64,000 nucleotides of DNA from contig WOAB01000528.1 of NCBI GenBank assembly GCA_027886185.1, positions 3,596,001 to 3,660,000 on the forward strand, written 5' to 3'. Every line of letters begins with the position of its first letter. Positions within the stretch are counted from its first letter, which is position 1. Source of the stretch: Rheum nobile. Its lineage: Eukaryota; Streptophyta; Magnoliopsida; Caryophyllales; Polygonaceae. Of the stretch, positions 36,615-46,882 are shown piece after piece. Position numbers and translations under genes: made by a program. The notes under the pieces were generated by a model. That model did no database searches. It had not been told where the DNA came from and saw nothing but the letters and a program-made list of their open reading frames with translations.

Positions 36615-37795
36615 AGATAATGGGCCTTCAAGTGTTTTCTCGATAATGGCCCAAAGATCTCCAGTCTCCACTGTCAAGCTTTTGCCTGCAGCAGCAGCTA
36701 AGCGCTGAGTGCAAACAACGAACCTCGAAGCTGGGAACCATCTCGCGCGTTGGTCTCGTCTCCTCCATCTTCGTCGCTGCCGTCCGTCATCCACTCGCCG
36801 CCGATCTCTCCTCCGAACTTCACCTACCGGTAAGTGTGCTTCGTCTTACGAATTTTTAGTCCAGACGCTTAGGGCTTCCTGCTCGCGTGATATATGGCCC
36901 TGATTTTGTGCCGAATCGATCGATTTTTTTTTATCGTCTATAAGTTTATGGTTTCTTAATTGTAATTAGGGTAAGTTTGTAGAATGCTTCGCATATGCAC
37001 TTCTGAGAAGATTAAATAGGGCTTATGTTTGTTTTGCCTGATTGTGGAGAGAATTAGTTCTAATTGGAAGAATGGAGGCAGCCATAAAATTGATTTTCTC
37101 GCCATAGGGTGAATTGACAATGGTTTTGTGTCTGAGGCTTGATCAGATTTAATTTGTTCGTATTGACGTCAAATAAACACAGCATGGAACGGGTGGTTGC
37201 ATTGCCAGTTTGAAAGAACTACTCTGTTGCGAAAGTTTTGATGAAGTTAGATCTTTCTATGACTTGGCCAGAACTGAATATGAAAGGCATTTTTTTGTTA
37301 AAAGGTTTTATCTTAATATTCTCAACGTCTTATGCTAGGGTAGCGTTTACTTATTAATTGTAAACAAACTGGAATAAGGTAGGATTTAAGGGGCACTATA
37401 TGGAATGTGTAAATATCTTGTCCACCGCAATTTGACAATTTGCAAGACCTTAGGTACCATGCAAGATTCCTTTTTTTACCCCCTTTCTTGTATATGAGAA
37501 TTAATATTAGATATTGCGAGCTAAAATTGGTTGGTGTTGTCTAAAAGCTGTAAACTGATAAATGACTGACATGGCTTGGTTTTTGAGTCGGGGTTAAAAC
37601 CTGCAAGCTGGAAATCCTGGAATGCTGTAGGGATTTGTAGTTGTAATTTGCCGTTGATGTTATAAGTTTTGACTGCCAGCCTTGTCTATTTTCCCAGGTT
37701 TCTAAGTATAGTGATTTTTTCCCAATTTTTGTAAGTGGAGAGCTGTATTTAAACTTCATTTATTTGGGACAGATACATAGGGGAGCAGCTAAGAG
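36615..37795 (+). promoter_or_regulatory. XPD promoter, non-coding first exon and 5' UTR intron
   Basis: Two site-II-type cores, TGGGCC (near 36620) and GGCCCA (near 36648), lie upstream of a non-coding exon. Its donor is GTAAGT at 36830 and the likely acceptor is GGGACAG ending 37772, leaving 23 bases of leader before the ATG. Paired TGGGCY sites are common in plant housekeeping and DNA-repair genes. The promoter and UTR are duplicated at 23130-24620. Confidence 0.6.
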
Positions 37796-40700
37796 ATGAA
37801 ATTTGAAATTGAGGACGTGACAGTTTACTTCCCCTTTGATCATATATACCCAGAACAATATGCTTATATGGTGGAACTAAAGAGAGCCCTTGATGCCAAG
37901 GGCCATTGCCTCCTAGAGATGCCCACTGGTACTGGGAAAACAATTGCCCTCTTATCCCTTATCACCAGTTATGTTCTATCTAAACCTTCCAATCCCGTCA
38001 AGCTTTTGTACTGTACTCGCACTGTCCATGAGATGGAGAAAACCCTTGCTGAGCTGAAGGTCCTTCATGATTACCAAGTTAGCCATCTAGGGCCTTCTGC
38101 TCGTATTCTTGCTCTTGGTCTCTCATCCCGCAAGAACCTCTGTATCAACCCTTCTGTTATATCTGCAGAATCCAGAGATTCTGTAGATGCTGCTTGTCGC
38201 AAACTCACTGCAAGCTGGGTCCGTACTCTTGCAGTTGCGAATCCAGAGATACCCTCCTGCTCATATTTTGAGGATTTTGATAAAGCTGGGTCTGCTGCAT
38301 TCTTGCCTCCTGGAGTTTACACATTGCAGGATCTGAGAGCACTTGGCAAGGAGAAGGGATGGTGTCCATATTTCTTGGCCCGGCATATGGTGCAGTTTGC
38401 TAACGTTGTGGTATACAGCTATCAGTATTTGCTGGACCCAAAGGTTGCTGGCATCATATCAAAGGAGATGCAAAGAGAGTGTGTAGTGGTGTTTGACGAG
38501 GCACATAATATTGATAATGTGTGCATTGAAGCACTAAGTGTGAGTATAAGGAGGCAAACACTTGAAGGTGCTACCAGAAATATCAATAGGATGTCTCAAG
38601 AAATTGAAAGGTATGTTCAATTTTTTTCTAAATGCTTTGTTATATTCTTTTCTATCCTTTTCCTTATATGCATACTTTCAAATACTTTGACTATTTCTAT
38701 ATATCTACATTGACATTTTTTTGAGAAGTAATCTTCTTCAAGTAGGGGGTTCCGGATGTGTCTTTTAGGTTTTATGATTTCATCATATAAATGATGTGAA
38801 ATATGCTATGCTTTAATTATCATGAGTCCATGGCAGTGCCAATTTTCAATATATTTTGCACATCTGTGCAGTTTTCCTCTCTAGAAGAATTTGTCCCACC
38901 CTGTAAATGTATTTATCATATTCTACAAGTCTTAGGTTTGTTTGGTTTAAAGCTATTTTTTTCTTGCGCTCATATGCTTGCCCTTTTCTGTGTTAAGTTA
39001 GAAAAGATCTTATGGACCTTGTTCATTCAATTGTTCCTCTGAACATAGCATTTTGGAAAATCAACAAGAAATTGTGGTCTTCTACTAGATGTTGGTTGAT
39101 TTGGTTTCTTCCTTTATATAATTGCTTGATAACTATATGCAGTTTCTAAATCATTTCCTCTGGTGGGAAGGTTCAAGGCCACTGATGCTGGTAGACTGCA
39201 GGCTGAATACAATCGGCTTGTTGAAGGGTTGGCACTTCGGGGAAACTTACCAAGTATGTTAAGCTATTCCAAACGTTCTATAATTTACATCTCTATGGAA
39301 CTATCCATGTGGTTCATGGAAAATTATAGTCCTGTTTGCTTAACTACCTGAAACTATCCTGTAGTAGGCTCTAGCTAGCTGGTTCTGAGCTGTTTGAATG
39401 AATGTTTCAGTTTCGGATACTTGGCTTGCCAACCCTGCCTTGCCCGATGACATTCTGAAAGAAGTTGTGCCTGGAAATGTCCGTCGAGCAGAGCATTTTC
39501 TGTCGTTGTTGCGTAGATTGATCCAATATCTTAGAGGCCGTCTCGAGACTGAAAATGTTGAGAAGGAATCTCCTGTTTCTTTTGTTGCTTCCATCAATGG
39601 TCAAGTTGGGATTGACCAGAAAATTTTGAGATTCTGTTATGATCGGCTGCAGTCGCTGATGTTGACCCTAGAAGTAACTGATACAGATGAGTTCTTACAC
39701 ATTCAAACAATTTGTGATTTTGCAACACTTTTGGGAACATATACTCGCGGATTTTCTATTATTATCGAGCCTTATGATGAGAGAATGCCTCACATTCCTG
39801 ATCCAATATTGCAGGTTAGTAGTCTAATCTTAATTCCCTACAATTTTCCTTTTCCTTTTTTGATATTGACTCCTTTAATTTATGGTTTCTTATAGAATAA
39901 CATCTGAAGTCTTATAAGCTCTCTATCTTATTGCTTATTGACATGTCAAAACGAAACTAGCAATTCTCTGTTGTGCATATATGGCTTGTTGCTGTATTAT
40001 ATTATGTAATCTCTATTTTGCAGCTTCAAAGTTCGATTTCTTTGATTCTTCATGTCTTCTAAACATTTTGTTCCGGCTTTGAACTCTGCCTTTCAGCTTA
40101 CTTGTCATGATGCATCTCTTGCAATCAAGCCTGTTTTTGAACGGTTTCAAACAGTTATCATCACATCAGGAACTTTGAGCCCAATTGATCTTTATCCTCG
40201 GCTTCTCAATTTCAATCCAGTAGTGAGTAGAAGCTTTACCATGTCCTTGACTAGAAATTGCATATGTCCTATGGTCCTTACTCGTGGGAGGTGAGGCCTT
40301 GCATAACATATTTGTCCTCTTTCTGGTTAACATGCTTAAATTTATCTGTTTCTGTATATCGTTGATAATTTGTTCTTCTTCTTTCAGTGATCAACTTCCT
40401 GTTAGTACGAGATATGACATGCGAAGTGATCCTGGTGTTGCTCGGAATTATGGAAGACTGTTGCTAGAAATGGTTTCTATTGTTCCAGATGGGATTGTAT
40501 GTTTCTTTGTTAGTTACTCGTACATGGATGCCATTGTCAATACTTGGAATGAAACTGGTATTTTAAAGGTGCTGATGAATTCACTATTTTGAATTCTGTT
40601 ATGTTAGCATTTCTTTTCTTTCTTGTTGCATATGCTAATTGCTCTTTTTCACGGCCTGTCCTTTTAGGTGGAGTTTCAAAAAATGTTAATGTCGATTCCA

Positions 40701-42758
40701 TTGTTCATCATATTTCATTTTTAAGTTGCTTTTTCACTCACTTGGCTAAACTTCTGACAGTATCTCTGCCATGTCTGTTTCTCTTTGCAGGATATAATGC
40801 AGCATAAACTTGTGTTTTTCGAAACTCAAGATGTGGTGGAAACTACATTGGCCCTGGACAATTACCGGCGGGCCTGTGATTGTGGCAGAGGTGCTGTATT
40901 TTTCTCTGTTGCAAGGTATCATCTTCATGGAATGTCATACTAAGTGCTGCTTTGCATAGTTTTCGCGAAGTCATTTGTGATTGCTCTATCTGAGTTTGTT
41001 TAGAAAAAAAAAAAAAACTGAAACAAAGCCGCGTACTCACCCTTTGCAGGAGTTTAAATGTTTAAAAGGCTATAAATCTGACATGTTTGAGGGGTTATCA
41101 ATTTGTTTTCTTAAGATTGGGGTGTGTTTGCTGGCAAAAGTTGTCATTCTGATTTTCAATATCATCAGAATACATCACTGAATGAACTGAAGATATGAAT
41201 TGAAGATGTTGAAAACTTGTTTACGATCTAGTTACTCATGTAGGGGAAAGGTGGCTGAAGGTATAGATTTTGATCGGCATTATGGAAGACTTGTGATAAT
41301 GTTTGGTATTCCTTTCCAGTATACATTAAGCAGGTACTTCTTGTGCTATTCTACAGTTTAGATGATGGTTCATTTGATTGCTTTCTGTTGAATAATTGAT
41401 CCTTTAGCGGCACTCAATTCTGATTAGTGGTTTACTTGCAGAATTTTGCGTGCAAGATTGGAGTACTTAAGAGATACATTTCAGATACAGGAAGGAGATT
41501 TTTTGACATTTGATGCATTGGTAGATCTCGGTTACTCTTATTGTCATTGTTTTTTGTTCTTTTCTTGCTGACTTTTGTGGTTTTAACTTAAATTACTATG
41601 ATGACCAGAGGCAAGCTGCACAATGTGTTGGACGGGTTATCCGTTCAAAAGCAGACTATGGAATGATGATCTTTGCTGACAAGAGGTATGCCTTTTTCAT
41701 GGTTAACTATAGTATTGACGTGGGATTTCATGATGACGGCTTTGCTTTTATATTTCAGCCTCACTTCAGAATTGAAGATGGTTAAAATAATATGTAGTTA
41801 TATAAATTGGCCAGATTGTGCTCGTCTCTAGAAATCCAAATCCCTTAAGCATAATGTACAGTTAATATGAAATATATTTTATGGTTATGACTATATGCAT
41901 TGTATGATTCTTTTTTTTTTGCTTTGTTTCTGACTCTCTGATAGTGTAATGATAAGGTTTCATAAAAAAATTAAGTTTGTACTTTGTAGGGCATGTAAGT
42001 TGTTCCTTTGAGTCTGTTATCATATTATTCATTTTTGGGCCCTTGGACATATTTTTAATTCATATTAACCAACATGCTTGTGTGCTTTGTAAAATGTATA
42101 TCTTACACAGTTCGAACATTGAGCGTCTGAAATTTGTTTCCTTTTACAGGTATAGCCGGCATGACAAACGCTCTAAATTGCCTGGATGGATTCTCTCCCA
42201 TCTCCGAGATGCTCACCTAAACTTGAGCACTGATATGGCAACACATATAGCACGAGAGGTTTGTCAGTGACTTTTTTTTTATTTTTTCATATATTTATGG
42301 TGTATATCTCTAAATCATGCATAAGAAAAAAAAATTGCCCAAGCCTAACGAAGTGCACGTCCATATGCCATTTCACCTTTTTCTCAGAGCCAGTTGTGTC
42401 TGTTCATACATGAGAGTATTCTATACAGATCATGCTTTCTTTCCTTTTCAAGGAAAGAGTCGAGCTAAGATCAAAGTGTTTAACAGAATTTCGCTTCCCT
42501 AACCTTACCCAAAGCCCCTTTGTAAATGTCAAAACTATTAAGTAAAAAACCCATAGAGTCATAAGCTGTGTATGAGTAACTACTAAACATTCTTAAATTT
42601 AAACTCATTGATCTATCACCCCTTGCTTTTCCAAACTGCAGTTCCTGAGAAAGATGGCCCAACCATACGATAAGTCAGGCGGTACTGGTCAGAAGACGTT
42701 GTTGTCCCAGGAAGACATTGAGAAGATGAGCAATGGCACAACTGATATGCTCTTCTGA
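37796..42758 (+). CDS. UVH6: XPD/ERCC2 DNA helicase of TFIIH (plant UVH6)
   Basis: Coding exons: 37796-38610, 39171-39253, 39411-39814, 40097-40290, 40388-40568, 40791-40915, 41244-41333, 41442-41520, 41609-41685, 42150-42258, 42642-42758. They give 757 aa with consistent phases; Arabidopsis UVH6 is 758 aa. XPD is the 5'-3' helicase of TFIIH, needed to open DNA in nucleotide excision repair. Walker A is MPTGTGKT with K48; DEAH starts at D234; the four Fe-S cysteines are C116, C134, C155 and C190, the same numbers as human XPD. Later motifs are TSGTLSPIDLYP, SVARGKVAEGIDF and QCVGRVIRSKADYG. The C-terminus (DIEKMSNGTTDMLF) is intact. A second AG (40023) before exon 4 would add 73 bases and shift the frame, so 40096 is preferred. 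No damage is seen. Confidence 0.96.
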
Positions 42759-43543
42759 GAATTACAGCTTTGATTTACGAGTGCCCTGTTGAAGACTAGA
42801 GGTCAGGCTGTATTATGCTACAGTAAATTATCTTATACGTAATAATATTTTATCTTAGGCAACTGCAAGTGAGATTTATCTAGTATAAGATTGTAGTTCC
42901 AGCATAACTTTTGTAGTTGGTTGGTCAATGGTCTCTTACCACACTTTGATATTCTTCATCGTGATATGCTTGATGATTTGTACTCAGATGGCGTGACTGT
43001 GTACATTGCCAATGTTTTTCATCCCCTTAGAAGCATGCAAAGTTTTTTACCACACTTTGATATTCTTCATCGTGATATGCTTGGTTGGTTTTTTAACCAA
43101 CTTTTAAACTTTCTTTCACCGTCACATCATATAAAAACTCTTTTATTTTTTTTCATAGTTATGATTTTTCAACCCAAATTTTTTCACTCTATAAATTTTA
43201 TAAAAAATATATATAAATGGGTATTTGTGGATAGATAAAAATCAATTATGAATTTTGAATAATTTTTGTTAAACAAATAAAACTAAATTTGACTCTAAAA
43301 TTTAACTTTTCAGCTTAAATAAGTTTTTTAACATTTTTTTACTAAGAAACCATAGAGAATGTATTTTTAGTAAAAGTATATTCTAGTTAAAAAATTTATT
43401 ATATTTTAATGGTAAAAAATCACCATTGTGGGTGGTCTTGCTGGTAGTATAAAGAAATGGGGGAGTAGTTTCCATGTTGTTTGGTTGAACATTGTGTCCT
43501 AAACTATGAACCATTCACAAGAAATCAATCCTTCATATTTTAA
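42759..43543. other. XPD 3' flank with a short direct repeat
   Basis: It contains the XPD 3' UTR and AT-rich sequence. CCACACTTTGATATTCTTCA with CGTGATATGCTTG occurs twice, near 42939 and 43048, separated by about 70 bp. No gene is seen. Confidence 0.6.
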
Positions 43544-45922
43544 GGGGATTATTTTTCGCACCCGCAATATCACGCGGCGCACCCATATTTGGGCGCATCC
43601 TGGATGCGCCCAAATACAGGATTTTGTTTTTCGAAAAAAAAAAAATCAATTCCTTGGGCGCATCCAGGGTGCGCCCAAGTGAATGAACCGGGCTCATGGC
43701 CGATTTATTTTTAAAATAAAAAAAAAATCTTGGTTCTTTCTGGGCGCATTCCGGATGCGCCCAGGAAAAAAAAAATTTTAAATTTTTTTTATTTTTTTTT
43801 AAAAAAATAAAAATTTAAAAAAAAACTGGACGCAATCAGGTTGCGTCCAAGGGATTTCTAGTGTTTTTTAGGTTTAGGGTCCATTCGAGTATAAAACCCT
43901 AAACTCCACACACCCTTTGGGCGCAACTAGATTGCGTCCAAAATTATGGGCGTAACTAGGTTGCGCCCAAGGGGTTTATAGTGTTTTTTAGGGTTTAGGG
44001 TTAGGTCTTGGGGTTTAAGGTTTAGGGTTTTTGGGCGCAATTAGGTTGTGTCCAAGGGATTTTTAGTGTTTTTTAGTTATATGATATAAGCATAGTTATA
44101 TTCTATAGTTATATACTATGGTTATATCTTATAGTTATATGACTTATATCCAATTTGGTTATATCATATCGTTATATTCTATAGTTATATATATATAATT
44201 GTTATATTATATAGTTATATATTATGATTATATATTATGGATATATTATATAGTTATATACTATGCTTATATCATATAGTTATATACAATGATTATATCT
44301 TATAGTTATATCCAATTTGGTTATAATATATCGTTATATCCTATAGTTATATACTATAATTATATCATTTGAAAATCATATATAACTATGGTTATATCCA
44401 ATTTGGTTATGTCTTATGGTCATATACTACGGTTATATTCTATAGTTATATACTATGGTTATATATTATACTTATATGACTTATATCCAATTTGGTTATA
44501 TCATATCGTTATATTCTATAGTTATATATATGTAATCGTTATATTATATAGTTAAATATTATGATTATATCTTATGATTATATTATATAGTTATATACTA
44601 TGCTTATATCATATAGTTATATACAATGATTATATCTTATAGTTATATGACTTATATCCAATTTGGTTATATCATATCGTTATATTCTATAGTTATATAT
44701 ATGTAATCGTTATATTATATAGTTAAATATTATGATTATATCTTATGATTATATTATATAGTTATATACTATGCTTATATCATATAGTTATATACAATGA
44801 TTATATCTTATACTTATGTGACTTATATCCAATTTGGTTATATCATATCGTTATATTCTATAGTTATATATGTAATCGTTATATTATATAGTTAAATATT
44901 ATGATTATATTATATAGTTATATACTATGCTTATATCATATAGTTATATACAATGATTATATCTTATAGTTATATGACTTATATCCAATTTGGTTATATC
45001 ATATCGTTATATTCTATAGTTATATATATATAATCGTTATATTATATAGTTATATACTATGCTTATATCATATAGTTATATTCTATAGTTATATATTATG
45101 ATTATATCTTATGGTTATATTATATAGTTATATACTATGGTTATATCCTATATTATATTCTATAGTTATATACTATGGTTATATATTATGATTATATCTT
45201 ATAGTTATATTCCATAGTTATATAGTATGCTTAATCATATATTAAGTTATATCATATACTTATATATACTATGACTATATCTTATAGTTATATGTGATTT
45301 GGTTATATCCTTATAGCTATATCCAATTTGGCTATATTCTTATGATTATATTATATAGTAATAACAAAAATGGATATAACTATATGATATAACTATAATA
45401 TATAATCATAACATATAACTATATGATATAACCATAGTATATAAATATAGAATATAATCATGAGATATAACCAAATTGTATATAACTATAGATATAATCA
45501 TAGTATATAACTATATGATATAACCATAGATATAACTATAAGATATAACCATAGTAATAACCAAATTGGATATAACTATAAGACATTCAAATTGGATATA
45601 AACAAATTTGGGCGCATTCTGAATGCGTCCATTTTTTATTTTTTATTTTTTTTTCGGAAAAAAAAATTAAAAAATAAAAATAAAAATGGACGCATCCAGA
45701 ATGCGCCCAAAATCAACCGGTTCAGACCCAAATCGGTTCAATAATCTTTAAAAAATTATTTTCTAAGATAAAAAAAAATCCACCAGACCTTGGGCGCACC
45801 CTGGATGCGCCCAAGGAATTGATTTTTTTTTTTTAAAAAAAATATCACCAGTTTGGACGCATCCCGGATACGCCCAAACTTGGGTGCGTCGCAAGAAATT
45901 GCGGGTGCGAACATTCTACCCG
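43544..45922. mobile_element. Foldback element E3 with AT-minisatellite core
   Basis: Perfect 8-bp flanks TATTTTAA (43536-43543 and 45923-45930) look like a target duplication. The terminal inverted repeats share TTCGCACCCGCAAT, related to the TTTGCACC ends of E1. Each arm has several short palindromes, for example TGGGCGCATCCTGGATGCGC followed by CCA (43589), with A- or T-rich spacers, and degenerate TTTAGGG-like words (43870-44030). The core (44075-45600) is an AT minisatellite. No coding sequence. It lies about 800 bp after the XPD stop codon. Confidence 0.75.
44075..45600. repeat. AT minisatellite with orientation switch
   Basis: Units are variants of TATAGTTATATACTATGGTT, with a higher-order unit of about 170-185 bp (marked by GACTTATATCCAATTTGG) repeated at about 44130, 44468, 44648, 44820 and 44975. 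Near 45365 the orientation reverses (TATAACTATATGATATAACC), so the array can fold on itself. Confidence 0.9.
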
Positions 45923-45930
45923 TATTTTAA

Positions 45931-46280
45931 ACGCTGTATAATTTTTTACAGGCTAAACTTGACCAGCAAAAGCCCGTCTTCACTCTTTACATTTTGTTGA
46001 TGGAATAAAGTCTCGTAAGGTTAAAGTAAAAAGAAAATTAAAGCCTTATCTTGCATTTAAAAAAGGGTAAGAATAGAGATAAAGCCATATCTTGCATCAA
46101 AAGTAAAAAACAAAAAAGAGTTAAAGTGTATATGGTACCCCATTCCAAGTTCCCCTACCATCTTTATAGCTACCAGAAGAACCAACCACTCCTTTTGGCT
46201 TCTTCAACATCAAAAAGAGGAAAAAAATCGCCTCAGCAAAAAAAAAAAGAAAGCAGGGGAAAATAAAAAATTAAAATAAG
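45931..46280. other. Short intergenic stretch before the tRNA gene
   Basis: A-rich, with no gene. A run of about ten A at 46236 and further A-rich words lie downstream of the tRNA on its own strand; on that strand they read as T runs, suitable for RNA polymerase III termination, though the nearest four-T run is not immediate. Confidence 0.4.
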
Positions 46281-46353
46281 CGCGTCAGGTAGGGGTCGAA
46301 CCTACGACCTTCTGCTTAGGAAACAGACGCTCTATCCACTGAGCTACAGACGC
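46281..46353 (-). tRNA. tRNA-Arg (anticodon CCU)
   Basis: Read on the minus strand, the 73-nt sequence starts GCGTCTGTAGCTCAGTGG and ends CCTGACGCG. The acceptor stem is GCGTCTG with CTGACGC (one T-T mismatch at pair 6). The D arm is GCTC...GAGC. The anticodon stem is TCTGT with GCAGA, and its loop TTCCTAA gives CCT. The T arm is GTAGG-TTCGACC-CCTAC. There is no intron and no encoded CCA, as expected for a nuclear gene. A-box and B-box (GGTTCGACC) promoter sequences are intact. It should decode AGG codons. Confidence 0.95.
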
Positions 46354-46865
46354 TGTTGTGTTACATAGTGTACCACATACATACATTCCGTATAAATTTC
46401 GTGTTTCTTAAAACGTGGTTTTCTACCACTAATCTGGTAGTATAAAGAATCTATTGTATTACCACAAAACATGCAGAATCAATGAGTGGATAGTTATCAG
46501 GTTGAAGTAAGGTATTGAGTTGAGAAATTATAAATTTGTAAAGTGATAGATGAGTTTTAGTGTTTGAGAAAAAAAATGGATTTATGCTTTTCATTTCATT
46601 TCCAATCCAAAACAATATGAGAATCTCTCACCCCATTCCTTATTTTTAACCCCAAAAAATTGGGGATTTCATAAATTGGATTTCGATGAGTTTGGGAAAT
46701 GGGTTTGATTCCAAAAAAAATGCATACCTAACTTTAGATTTTGGGTTGTGATTCTTGAGCCCCTCCCAAGTCCCAACCCCATACACGAACCCTCAACCAC
46801 AACAATCAAACACACCCTAACAATAACCTTACTATTATAAAAACATTGCCTATTCCTACTGCATA
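46354..46865. other. Intergenic DNA between the tRNA and the LINE
   Basis: No gene is seen. The sequence is moderately AT-rich with no clear repeats. Confidence 0.5.
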
Positions 46866-46882
46866 CAAATAAAAGCATTTTT

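Noticed and set aside
21562..38140. One segmental duplication containing both MITE M1 and the XPD 5' region
   Set aside because: The two MITE copies have different flanking repeats (AATTTTA and GGAAAAT/TGAAAAT) and different spacing to the XPD-like block, so they inserted independently. Only the XPD part is a duplication.
40024..40096. Extra coding exon part between the two AG sites before XPD exon 4
   Set aside because: It would add 73 bases and break the frame, and the conserved protein joins DPILQ directly to LTCHDASLAIKP.
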